Below are positions 1-6,938 of a stretch of DNA of 20,585 nt, one piece after another. Under the pieces are notes generated by a model that did not search any database, was not told the origin of the DNA, and saw only the letters and a list, made by a program, of their open reading frames with translations. How positions within the stretch are numbered: the stretch's first letter is position 1; every line of letters starts with the position of its first letter. A program made the position numbers and the translations under genes. This stretch comes from CAZDBA01 sp964503615. Lineage in GTDB: Bacteria; Planctomycetota; Planctomycetia; Pirellulales; Pirellulaceae. The stretch spans positions 1 through 20,585 of the forward strand of contig CAZDBA010000094.1 of the NCBI GenBank assembly GCA_964503615.1. The letters run 5' to 3'.

Positions 1-17
1 GGATCCAGCTTACGCTC

Positions 18-40
18 GAGTCTTGCGTGCAGACTTTTTT
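18..40 (+). terminator. Weak candidate terminator at left edge
   Basis: Bases 19-23 (agtct) pair with 31-35 (agact) around a 7-base loop, followed directly by a run of T to position 40. The orientation fits the end of a plus-strand gene lying left of the window, convergent with the minus-strand gene at 78. The stem is only 5 bp, so this is tentative. Confidence 0.25.
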
Positions 41-77
41 ATTCTTTGTGGTAGTGCTATTGGAAGCGCGGTTTAGC

Positions 78-653
78 TTAATCGTCTATGCTACCCATAA
101 AGTCGTTAGCCGTGACCCGTTTGTAGTCGTAGTCTACGAGCTTCCAATCGCCGTCTGAGTTTTTCTCATAGAATAAGGTTACTCGCGCGGCTCCGTTGAC
201 TCTGGGCACATTTCCGTATCGGTTAGACTGTGAGCAATCGGCCAGAACAATCGCATTGAAACTGATGTTGGCCTTTGGAGGGATTGAGTCTAAATCGATT
301 TTCGGTTCGTTAAACCGTTTTACAGATAGCTTCTTAAAGTTGATTTCGCGCATCTCTCGCTTGGCATCGTCAATCATAATCTGAGCACCAGGGCTGATGA
401 AAGACAAAGTAGCATCGACATCGTTTGATTGGACGGCAGCAGCGACCGACGCGACGTCTTTACGCAATTGTTCTGCGTCGGTGACGACAAAAGTTTCGAT
501 GACCACGATGCCGAAGGTCGAAACGCCAACAGCGATTGCGGTAATCATTAATTCGCGTTTTCGACTGATGAACCAGAACGTCCATGCTACGAACACGAGC
601 AGGAGCCCGATCATCATCGGTTGAAAAGCGTTTTCCGTTAGCCAGTATTTCAT
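78..653 (-). CDS. Small two-helix membrane protein, function unknown
   Basis: A 191-residue protein I do not recognise by name. Two hydrophobic segments lie at about residues 12-29 and 36-57, joined by a short basic loop (RKREL). This suggests a hairpin with the loop in the cytoplasm and the remaining ~130 residues outside the membrane. The soluble part begins with a helical stretch (EQLRKDVASVAAAVQ) followed by a segment like NDVDATLSFISPGA and ends with a strand-rich region (ARVTLFYEKNSDGDWKLVDY). That pattern resembles an NTF2/SnoaL-like cone fold, but this is inference only. It is on the same strand as eno and downstream of it, 271 bases away with a hairpin between, so it probably has its own promoter. 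The 3' end has no convincing terminator inside the window. Confidence 0.7.
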   Translation of the reverse strand: MKYWLTENAFQPMMIGLLLVFVAWTFWFISRKRELMITAIAVGVSTFGIVVIETFVVTDAEQLRKDVASVAAAVQSNDVDATLSFISPGAQIMIDDAKREMREINFKKLSVKRFNEPKIDLDSIPPKANISFNAIVLADCSQSNRYGNVPRVNGAARVTLFYEKNSDGDWKLVDYDYKRVTANDFMGSIDD

Positions 654-753
654 GCCCGCGCCAATGCCAGAAAAAATTAACCGTCTACGACCGATTGAAT
701 CGCTCAGTCGCGTAAAAGCAGTTCAACGCCTGGTTGTCTGTCCAATATGAGTT

Positions 754-816
754 GACCGGTTTGTAGTACCGGCTTAGCCCGAATTCCGCCTGAAGGCGGT
801 CCTACGAACTATTCAT
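754..816. repeat. Dispersed palindromic repeat, family B copy 1
   Basis: This segment holds two perfect small hairpins: ccggt (756-760) with accgg (768-772), and ccgcc (786-790) with ggcgg (795-799) around tgaa. Read on the minus strand, its order of blocks (gaatagttcgtag, gccttcaggcggaatt, ggctaagcc, ctacaaaccgg) recurs in the same order at 6091-6240. It is therefore a dispersed intergenic element and not a gene. Confidence 0.6.
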
Positions 817-833
817 TTCACCTCAGACAGACC

Positions 834-899
834 AAAAATGCTTGGGGACGAAACGGTTTTAGCGTACTACACTACCGTTTCAGCCCCCCTTTAGCATTT
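834..899 (-). terminator. Long hairpin after eno, probable terminator
   Basis: On either strand the segment folds into a long interrupted stem: aaatgct (836-842) with agcattt (893-899), gggg (844-847) with the C-run near 884-888, and aaacggt (851-857) with accgttt (874-880). On the minus strand the stem ends in a five-T run (838-834), as expected of an intrinsic terminator 25-90 bases past the eno stop codon. It could also be another intergenic palindrome. Confidence 0.55.
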
Positions 900-924
900 G
901 TTAGTTGAACCTGAGTTCAAATCG

Positions 925-2223
925 TTACGCAGTCGCAACTGCGGCTACTTTTTTGGGAAAAAGCGGGCCGCCGTAAATCGCCTGGTCACCCAAGTACTCT
1001 TCAATTCGAATCAACTGGTTGTACTTGGCCATCCGATCACTTCGTGAAGCGGAACCGGTTTTGATTTGACCTGTGTTCAATCCTACGGCGAGGTCAGCGA
1101 TCGTCGAGTCCTCAGTTTCACCACTGCGGTGGCTGGAAATACTGGAATAGCCGTTTCGGGCCGCCAAATGGATCGCTTCGATCGTCTCGGTCAACGTTCC
1201 AATCTGGTTAACTTTGATCAAGATACTGTTGGCCACTTCGTCCGTGATTCCACGTTGCAAGCGAGTTGTGTTAGTTACGAAAAGATCGTCGCCAACCAAC
1301 TGGACTCGGTCACCGATCTTTTCGGTCAACAGTTTCCATGCATCCCAATCGTCTTCGTCACACCCGTCTTCGATCGAGCAGATTGGGTAACGGTCGGCCC
1401 AATCGGCGAGGAAGTCGACCATTTGGCCACCGTCCAATTGTTTGCCATCGATCGAATAGCAACCGTTGTCCTTGTTGTAAAATTCAGTAGCCGCAACGTC
1501 CAACGCGATTGAGACTTGCTCGCCAGGTCGGTAACCCGCTTTTTCGATCGCGGTCATGATCAAGTCCAACGCTTCCCCGTTCGATCCCAGATCGGGAGCA
1601 AAACCACCTTCATCACCGACCGCAGTGTTCAAGCCTTTATCCGAGAGGACTTTTTTCAAGTGATGGAAAATCTCGGTTCCGCAGCGAAGCGCGTCAGAGA
1701 AACGCTCAAAGCCAAGCGGCATAACCATAAATTCTTGCACGTCGACCGAATTGTCTGCGTGTTCGCCGCCATTCACGATGTTCATCATCGGAGCAGGCAC
1801 GATTCTCGCTGCCGCGCCGCCAAGGTAGCGGAACAAAGGTTGCTCAGTGAACTGGGCCGCCGCTTTGGCCGTGGCCAACGACACGCCAAGGATCGCATTG
1901 GCACCCAGGTTTGATTTGTTGTCCGTCCCGTCCAGTTCGATCATGCAGGCGTCGATGGCAGCTTGGTCAGTGGCAGGCAAGCCAATAACCGCGTCAGCGA
2001 TTTTCGAGTTAATGTTCTCGATCGCTTTGGTTACGCCTTTGCCCATGTACACGCTTTTATCGCCATCACGCAACTCCCAAGCTTCGTGGGCACCCGTGCT
2101 GGCTCCGCTGGGAACAGCAGCCCGTCCATGAGAGCCATCATTCAGCGTGATATCAACTTCAACGGTTGGATTGCCGCGGCTATCCAGAATCTGCCGGCCA
2201 TGTACGTCAGCAATAATACTCAT
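925..2223 (-). CDS. eno: Enolase (phosphopyruvate hydratase)
   Basis: Enolase interconverts 2-phosphoglycerate and phosphoenolpyruvate in glycolysis and gluconeogenesis, in the cytoplasm and sometimes in the RNA degradosome. The 432-residue length is standard. All key residues are visible: the active-site loop with GGEHADN and VQEFM; the catalytic Glu in GDEGGFAP; the Mg ligands in IALDVAATEFY, SIEDGCDEDDW and LVGDDLFVTN; the catalytic Lys in ILIKVNQIGT; and the signature SHRSGETEDSTIADLAVG. The ATG start (2221-2223) has AGGAA seven bases upstream on the minus strand. It is divergent from ribE across a 254-base gap and is followed by a hairpin terminator. Nothing in it is truncated or unusual. 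The identification is secure. Confidence 0.98.
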   Translation of the reverse strand: MSIIADVHGRQILDSRGNPTVEVDITLNDGSHGRAAVPSGASTGAHEAWELRDGDKSVYMGKGVTKAIENINSKIADAVIGLPATDQAAIDACMIELDGTDNKSNLGANAILGVSLATAKAAAQFTEQPLFRYLGGAAARIVPAPMMNIVNGGEHADNSVDVQEFMVMPLGFERFSDALRCGTEIFHHLKKVLSDKGLNTAVGDEGGFAPDLGSNGEALDLIMTAIEKAGYRPGEQVSIALDVAATEFYNKDNGCYSIDGKQLDGGQMVDFLADWADRYPICSIEDGCDEDDWDAWKLLTEKIGDRVQLVGDDLFVTNTTRLQRGITDEVANSILIKVNQIGTLTETIEAIHLAARNGYSSISSHRSGETEDSTIADLAVGLNTGQIKTGSASRSDRMAKYNQLIRIEEYLGDQAIYGGPLFPKKVAAVATA

Positions 2224-2406
2224 CTGTTTTTTCCTGTTCGTTTGGGATGATTTTCATCGCCATTGTTGCACAAATTTGCTTACGCAAAAATGGCGCGATG
2301 GGACGATCAACGAACATTAAACCGCTCCAATGCGGCGGAAACCGTTTCAGGAGATTATGCACCGCAGTTTTGCGTTAATGGCCCGCAAGGTTAACACTTT
2401 CCCCCG

Positions 2407-2415
2407 TGCTACAAT
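2407..2415 (+). promoter_or_regulatory. Candidate extended -10 promoter of ribE
   Basis: TG-C-TACAAT (2407-2415) matches an extended -10 element with five of six consensus bases. It sits about 62 bases before the TTG start of ribE. No convincing -35 box lies 16-18 bases upstream, which extended -10 promoters can tolerate. No FMN-riboswitch consensus is visible in this leader. Confidence 0.4.
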
Positions 2416-2477
2416 GGGCGTAGATTGGTGTTTGGCACTTTTCAGACCGTGAAACGATTTTGGGTTGGTAGATCGCA

Positions 2478-3077
2478 TTGTTTACAGGATTAGTTGAAGA
2501 AAAAGGGACCGTCAGCAGTATTGTGCTCGACGGCGAAACCTGCCGATTGGGGCTGGAAACTTCCGTCGTTAATGAGGATGTTGCGATTGGTGACAGTATT
2601 TGCGTCAACGGGTGCTGTCTGACCGTAGTCAAAATCGATGGCAACCTTTTGGAGTTCGACGCGGGAAGTGAAACGTTGAGCCGCACGAATCTGGGCCGGT
2701 TGGTTGTGGGCGACCCGGTGAACCTTGAGCGGTCCCTGAAACCGGACAGCCGAATGGGGGGGCACTACGTTTCGGGGCATGTCGATTCACTAGGCCAAGT
2801 CAAATCGCGGAACGACGATGGCGAGTGGGCCGAGTTTTATTTTTCGGTTCCCGAATCGTTGACCCGGCAGATGGCTTCGAAAGGTTCCGTAACCGTCGAC
2901 GGAATTAGTTTAACTTTGGTTGATGTTCAGTCCGACTGTTTTAGCGTTGCGATTGTTCCTCACACGCTTTCGGTTACAACTTTGGGCCAGCGACAGGTTG
3001 GTGACCAAGTCAACATCGAAACAGATTTGTTGGCCAAGTACGTTCAACGACAGCTGGAAGCGGCCGGTACGGTCTAA
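2478..3077 (+). CDS. ribE: Riboflavin synthase, alpha subunit
   Basis: Dismutates two 6,7-dimethyl-8-ribityllumazine molecules to riboflavin and a pyrimidinedione, the last step of riboflavin synthesis. The 199-residue protein shows the family's two tandem lumazine-binding barrels. Domain 1 (about 1-92) begins with the hallmark MFTGLVEEKG and contains SICVNGCCLTVV. Domain 2 begins near GGHYVSGHVD (94-103) and contains SVTVDGISLTLV. The start is TTG at 2478, chosen because the family N-terminus MFTGLVE begins exactly there; no in-frame ATG would preserve it. No clear Shine-Dalgarno precedes it. rsmA follows after 88 bases on the same strand with no obvious terminator between, so co-transcription is likely. 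Some genomes call this gene ribC. Confidence 0.95.
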   Translation: MFTGLVEEKGTVSSIVLDGETCRLGLETSVVNEDVAIGDSICVNGCCLTVVKIDGNLLEFDAGSETLSRTNLGRLVVGDPVNLERSLKPDSRMGGHYVSGHVDSLGQVKSRNDDGEWAEFYFSVPESLTRQMASKGSVTVDGISLTLVDVQSDCFSVAIVPHTLSVTTLGQRQVGDQVNIETDLLAKYVQRQLEAAGTV

Positions 3078-3165
3078 GCCATATTTGTCTATACCCGGAT
3101 CACCCGGATCAAGTTTCCTCCCGGTCCGACATTCACCCTCAAATTAAAAACGAAGTAAGCAGTAA

Positions 3166-4095
3166 ATGGTAAATCGACAAACCGCATCCTATTTGCGTCA
3201 ACGTTTTGACGAAGTCGGATTGAATCCGAACAGCCGACACGGGCAGAATTTTCTGGTCGATCTGAATCTTATTCACCTGTTGGCCAACAGCGCAAAAGTT
3301 ACTCGAGAAGACGTCGTGTTGGAAATTGGCACCGGGATGGGGTCTTTGACGATGTTGCTGGCGGAAAAAGCTGGCCATGTGATCACGGTCGAGATCGACC
3401 AATACTTGTTCCAAATGGCTCGCGAGGAATTGGAGAGTTTTGACAACGTGACGATGCTTCATCAGGACGCGTTGCGAAACAAGAACAACTTTGCAGCCAA
3501 CGTTCTGGAAACCATTGAGGCCGAAATGGCGAAGCGAGAGGGGGCTCGGTTTAAGCTGGCCGCGAATCTTCCTTACAACGTCGCCACGCCGATCATTTCG
3601 AACTTGTTGGTTTGTCCTGTGATTCCGTTTTCGGAAACGGTGACGATCCAGAAGGAGTTGGCCGACCGGATTTTGGCCAAACCTCGCACCAAAGACTACG
3701 GGGCTTTGAGCGTATGGGTGCAAAGTCTCTGCGATCCGCAAATGATTCGCGTGATGGCTCCTTCCGTTTTCTGGCCGCGCCCGAAAGTCGATTCGGCGAT
3801 TTTGCATATTGAAACGAACCAGGAAAAGCGCGACCGAATTCCGGATATCAACTTTTTCCATAAGTTCGTGCGGAGCATGTTTTTCCACCGTCGTAAATTC
3901 TTGCGAAGTGTCGCCGTTGCTGCGTTCAAGAATTTGCTGACCAAGCCGCAAGTCGATGAGGTGCTTGGCGATCTGGAACTTGGCCCTCAAGCAAGAACGG
4001 AAGAGTTATCCGTCGAAGAAATGCAAACGATGTGCGAACACTTTCGCCAACAATTGATCGCAGTGCAAGGTTCGGTTGACGGATTCGGTAGCTAG
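3166..4095 (+). CDS. rsmA: 16S rRNA N6-dimethyladenosine transferase RsmA/KsgA
   Basis: Uses S-adenosylmethionine to dimethylate two adjacent adenines in the 3' terminal helix of 16S rRNA during small-subunit maturation. The 309-residue sequence shows the methyltransferase motifs in order: GQNFLVD near the N-terminus, the SAM-binding VLEIGTGMGSLT, VITVEIDQ, HQDAL, and the catalytic NLPYN at about 131-136. The C-terminal helical domain starts after WPRPKVDSAIL. It is about 35 residues longer than the Escherichia coli enzyme, partly through an insertion between HQDAL and NLPYN containing a helical stretch (NVLETIEAEMAKREGARFK). The ATG at 3166 has only a weak purine-rich upstream sequence. Probably expressed with ribE. 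Confidence 0.95.
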   Translation: MVNRQTASYLRQRFDEVGLNPNSRHGQNFLVDLNLIHLLANSAKVTREDVVLEIGTGMGSLTMLLAEKAGHVITVEIDQYLFQMAREELESFDNVTMLHQDALRNKNNFAANVLETIEAEMAKREGARFKLAANLPYNVATPIISNLLVCPVIPFSETVTIQKELADRILAKPRTKDYGALSVWVQSLCDPQMIRVMAPSVFWPRPKVDSAILHIETNQEKRDRIPDINFFHKFVRSMFFHRRKFLRSVAVAAFKNLLTKPQVDEVLGDLELGPQARTEELSVEEMQTMCEHFRQQLIAVQGSVDGFGS

Positions 4096-4204
4096 GTCAG
4101 TCGCCTTCAAAAAAATCCTGAACCGTTGCAGAATTATGGGAAAATGGTGATTGGCGGGTGACATCAGAATAGGAAGCAAAGTTTAGCGTTACTGGAGGGC
4201 CAAA

Positions 4205-4291
4205 TTGGAAACCCTGCTGAAGCTGATGCAAAATCCTAGTTAGCAAGGAAACAGCTTGCTTTCGCGTTCTTGCTTTACACTGCGGGGTACC
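4205..4291. repeat. Degenerate inverted repeat, family A copy 1
   Basis: Shares the ordered blocks tggaaaccc (4206-4213 region), gttagcaagga (4239-4249), a short cttgctt loop region, and gcggggtacc (4282-4291) with the well-formed copy at 19241-19299. About 22 extra bases separate the first two blocks and the right arm has drifted. It looks like an old copy of a dispersed palindromic element. Confidence 0.5.
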
Positions 4292-4322
4292 GCTAAAGAC
4301 CCATTGCCCCAACCGAACGCAA

Positions 4323-4339
4323 CTTTCGCAGAGCGAAAG
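4323..4339. repeat. CTTTCGC/GCGAAAG hairpin
   Basis: A perfect 7-bp inverted repeat, ctttcgc (4323-4329) and gcgaaag (4333-4339), around a 3-base loop, followed by gcgactat. From memory, motifs of this form are abundant between genes in Rhodopirellula, but that needs a search. There is no T-run, so it is not a standard terminator. Confidence 0.45.
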
Positions 4340-4447
4340 GCGACTATGAAAAAAGGCGAGAAATAGTCTGGCGCTTAACCGTGCCTTTAATTGTTTGATA
4401 CACTTCAAGCTCAAATAACAAAAAGCAAAATTTAGAGGCAGAAACAA

Positions 4448-5935
4448 ATGAGACTACATTTACTAACCTTGCTCTTGATCGCAGTTATCACACCCATCGG
4501 GTGGGCTCAGAACGATTTAGCTGAAGACAAAAAGGCGGTTTTTTGTTTTGACCTCGATGTTGAAAGCTTACTGAACAGCGAACTCGCTAAGTCCTTGGGC
4601 GAGGAGATAATTCAGGAAATGGATGATGCGATGCAGTTCCCACTTCCTGCCGAGAAGTACGTTCGTATATTCGGAATGATGGGTGCTCCGAACAGTATGC
4701 GAGAGGCAATGCAGGGGCCTGGAGCCGATGACCCCAAATTGCCTTTTAATATGTTTTACCAATTCGAAATGGTGGACGGCCCTTCGGCAAAGGAACTGCT
4801 TGAATACATGGATTTAGATGATGGAAGTGGCAGAGAGATCGACGGAGTGACTTATTTTTCACCCCCAAGCTTCGCCCCGCAAAATATCGTTGTTGGAATC
4901 CAAGGCGAGACGACCGTTGTTATGGGGACCACAGAGTTCGTTTTTTACAAAGGGAATCGCAAGGAACTTTTTTCAGGCGAGTTGCAAAAAGCTTGGTCGC
5001 GGCATCCTGCAGAGTTACCTGTGCGTGCTTCACTGGAAATGGTTAGCAAGGCCGAATTGATTTCGGAAGTGCTGGCGATGGCTGAACAAGGTGCTGAGCT
5101 TCCACCCTTTGCTGCTCCTCTGATCGGTATGGTTGACAATGTTGAATCACTTAACCTTGTCGTCGATGTGTCTGGCCAGGAATTGTTGGCACTCCGTGGA
5201 TTAGGCAAGAACGATGCGGATGCCGAAGAACTGCGAGGCGGTTTAAATGGGTTGCTGGGAATGGCAAAAATTATGGGCGCTGGAGCGAAAGCCGAGCTTG
5301 CAGAGACTCCTCAAGCCGCGGCAATGGTAGACAGTCTCATGAAAGACTTGAGTACTTCTGGCGAGGGTCGCGAAGTGAATATCATCATCGGTCGCCCGGA
5401 AAACTTTGAAGAGGGCCTCAGTGAGTTGATGGTAAAGACACGTGCCGCAGCCGAAGTTGCCCAGCGGCGAAATAACGTGCGCGAAATCGGACTTGCATCA
5501 CTCAATTACGAGGTGACGCACTTGGAATTTCCTTTCGAAGCGGATGAAGCCAAAGAGAGCTGGCGCGTAAAGGTTGCACCTTTTATGTTTTCTCAGGTCA
5601 AAGAGGGCGATATGCCTGAGGGCTTTGGGAGGGACGGAGAAAATGCGATGGTGGCACATGTACGCACAGTTCGTTTGGTGAATAAAATTGCTGATATCAC
5701 TGACGGTATGTCCAATACGATCTGCTTTATCGAAGTAAAAACAGGGATTCCATGGAAATCAAATCGGGACGTGACTCCTGATCAAGTTGTCGAAATGATC
5801 AAAAATTTGGAAGAGGATGAAGTCGTTGTTGCTGGCTTTTACGACGGTTCGGTGACGACATTGAATTCAGAAACAGATCTCGAAACGCTCAAGGCGATGT
5901 TGACTCCAGCAGGCGGCGAGGTGATAGACCGATAG
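4448..5935 (+). CDS. Secreted protein with DUF1559-like C-terminal region
   Basis: A 495-residue protein with a Sec signal peptide (residues 1-20, ending PIGWAQ). The N-terminal two thirds I do not recognise; it is an acidic, mixed alpha/beta region. The C-terminal part resembles the planctomycete DUF1559 family. RRNNVREIGLASLNYEV (about 340-356) matches the start of that domain (typically R..C..NLKQIGLALHNY), ITDGMSNTICFIEV (about 418-431) matches its ITDGTSNTI motif, and the end (GFYDGSV, then LKAMLTPAGGEVI) matches the usual ADGSV...L..LLT..GGEVI. Typical family members start with a type IV pilin-like methylation site and helix. This one has a cleavable signal and a long new N-terminal region instead. 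ATG start with AGAGG about 9 bases upstream. Exported; function unknown. It stands alone between repeat-rich gaps. Confidence 0.75.
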   Translation: MRLHLLTLLLIAVITPIGWAQNDLAEDKKAVFCFDLDVESLLNSELAKSLGEEIIQEMDDAMQFPLPAEKYVRIFGMMGAPNSMREAMQGPGADDPKLPFNMFYQFEMVDGPSAKELLEYMDLDDGSGREIDGVTYFSPPSFAPQNIVVGIQGETTVVMGTTEFVFYKGNRKELFSGELQKAWSRHPAELPVRASLEMVSKAELISEVLAMAEQGAELPPFAAPLIGMVDNVESLNLVVDVSGQELLALRGLGKNDADAEELRGGLNGLLGMAKIMGAGAKAELAETPQAAAMVDSLMKDLSTSGEGREVNIIIGRPENFEEGLSELMVKTRAAAEVAQRRNNVREIGLASLNYEVTHLEFPFEADEAKESWRVKVAPFMFSQVKEGDMPEGFGRDGENAMVAHVRTVRLVNKIADITDGMSNTICFIEVKTGIPWKSNRDVTPDQVVEMIKNLEEDEVVVAGFYDGSVTTLNSETDLETLKAMLTPAGGEVIDR

Positions 5936-6090
5936 CCTTTGAGGCTTTTGAGATTTTAAGTGAGGAATGCAGTTCGCTCGTGTGCCAAGAGTTTAAGAGA
6001 TTGCGGGTGCAAATCGAAAAACAGGCGGGTACCGATATGCCCCAATACGGATTGAGAAAGAGTGATCCCCGTTAGTGGTCTGTACGGGCT

Positions 6091-6240
6091 GAATGAATAG
6101 TTCGTAGTGCTGCCTTCAGACGGAATTACATCAAAAATATGCTTTGGAGTCGGATCAGTGATTTCTTGTGCTTCCAATTCATTGGCGATGGCTCATTCCG
6201 GCTTTAGCCAGCTAAAGCCTGTACCTACAAACCGATCAAT
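6091..6240. repeat. Dispersed palindromic repeat, family B copy 2 (split)
   Basis: The blocks gaatgaatagttcgtag (6091-6107), gccttcagacggaatt (6112-6127) and ccggctttagc...ctacaaaccg (6198-6234) repeat, in order, the minus-strand reading of 754-816. Here about 70 unrelated bases separate the second and third blocks. The third block contains a perfect 9-bp stem, ggctttagc (6200-6208) and gctaaagcc (6211-6219). This is either an insertion into an element or a longer ancestral form. Confidence 0.55.
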
Positions 6241-6266
6241 TCAACACGGACTAGTTTCGCCAATGC

Positions 6267-6300
6267 AAAAAGGGCACAGCAAAGCGCTGTGCCCTTTTTT
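6267..6300. terminator. Strong bidirectional intrinsic terminator
   Basis: A perfect 10-bp GC-rich stem, agggcacagc (6271-6280) and gctgtgccct (6286-6295), has a 5-base loop and is flanked by A4 on the left and T-runs on the right. It gives a terminator on both strands. It lies between the convergent DUF1559-like gene (plus) and the small lipoprotein gene (minus) and probably ends both transcripts. Confidence 0.85.
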
Positions 6301-6443
6301 TGAAACGAGTTTGACCAAAGAGGGAGTCAAACTCGCACTAGACTCGGATCGCAAATCCAATCGCTCTGGTTACCAAAGAGGCTTTTGAGGATCGTCCTAA
6401 TGACGATAGTACCACAGTGTAATTGCGAACCGAGTTGAATCGT

Positions 6444-6869
6444 TTAACGCCAGGTTCGCGTTCTTGCACGAGTCCTTTGAGACCTGCGAGCTGTATCCAC
6501 ATCCTCATCCGGCTTGGGGGATGGTAACTCGTCTGGTCTGTCCAAGTTCATTTCTCTGCGAAGCTCTTCCAGCTCCTTTTGGAAATCCCGGTCATCGTCT
6601 TCGTCATCGAGATCACGACGTGGATCGTCCAACTCGTTCGGTGCCCGTTGAGGCGTTTCCGGTGCAAGGTTGGAATCAGCCGATGGGCCGTATCCCGAGA
6701 AATAGGGATCAGAAAGCGAACTGCCTACTCGGCCGTGTTGTTGATTCGCCCTCTGAAAAGGCCCGCCGAACACGTTGTAGTCGTTATCATAAGGCCCGCA
6801 GCACATTGAACATCCGAACAGGACAGCAACAGTAGCAGTCAAAGTTAAATAGCACGCAAAACGGTACAT
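6444..6869 (-). CDS. Small acidic lipoprotein next to TolC homologue
   Basis: A 141-residue predicted lipoprotein. I chose the ATG at 6867-6869 over one 30 bases upstream because AGGA lies about 8 bases before it and it gives a normal signal: a short basic start, a hydrophobic core and the lipobox LFGC with Cys20. The mature part is short and low in complexity: a Gly/Tyr/Asn-rich region (to about 60), a Pro-rich linker, an acidic charged helix (DDPRRDLDDEDDDRDFQKEL, probably a coiled coil), another Pro-rich linker and an Arg/Thr-rich C-terminus (RTRARTRTWR). No known domain. The 70-base gap to the TolC-like gene upstream on the same strand suggests one operon, so it may be an accessory lipoprotein of that channel. 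The role is inferred from position only. Confidence 0.7.
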   Translation of the reverse strand: MYRFACYLTLTATVAVLFGCSMCCGPYDNDYNVFGGPFQRANQQHGRVGSSLSDPYFSGYGPSADSNLAPETPQRAPNELDDPRRDLDDEDDDRDFQKELEELRREMNLDRPDELPSPKPDEDVDTARRSQRTRARTRTWR

Positions 6870-6938
6870 TGGTTTTTTCCTGGTTAAAGTTTTATACAAC
6901 TCAAACGATTAAGACTTCGGTCGGTTACGGCATTTCAA

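Larger units (their letters stand above)
4096..4447. other. 352-base gap with repeat elements
   Basis: The gap between rsmA and the DUF1559-like gene holds a degenerate family A repeat (4205-4291) and a perfect 7-bp hairpin (4323-4339). A minus-strand open frame spans most of it but shows no recognisable domain. The last ~60 bases, AT-rich and ending in AGAGG at 4434-4438, presumably carry the promoter and ribosome binding site of the next gene. I could not assign a convincing -35/-10 pair. Confidence 0.5.
5936..6443. other. 508-base convergent gap with repeats and terminator
   Basis: The region between two convergent genes carries a split family B repeat (6091-6240), a bidirectional terminator (6267-6300), and a small hairpin gtttgac/gtcaaac (6309-6315 with 6326-6332). 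Open frames through it on both strands run across the repeats and show no domain, so I see no gene here. Confidence 0.5.

Noticed and set aside
1066..2250. Several plus-strand open frames opposite eno
   Set aside because: They are shadows of the enolase coding sequence.
2224..2477. FMN riboswitch upstream of ribE
   Set aside because: I looked for the conserved RFN blocks in the ribE leader and saw none.
4097..4447. Minus-strand open frame of 116 codons between rsmA and the DUF1559-like gene
   Set aside because: It runs through repeat elements, has no domain or plausible ribosome binding site, and its composition is unlike the neighbouring proteins.
6309..6385. tRNA-like segment after the bidirectional terminator
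   Set aside because: A stem and a GGTTACCA-like end are present, but no T-loop or anticodon arm can be drawn.
5956..6388. Open frames on both strands in the convergent gap
   Set aside because: They cross the family B repeat and the terminator, and no protein feature is recognisable.
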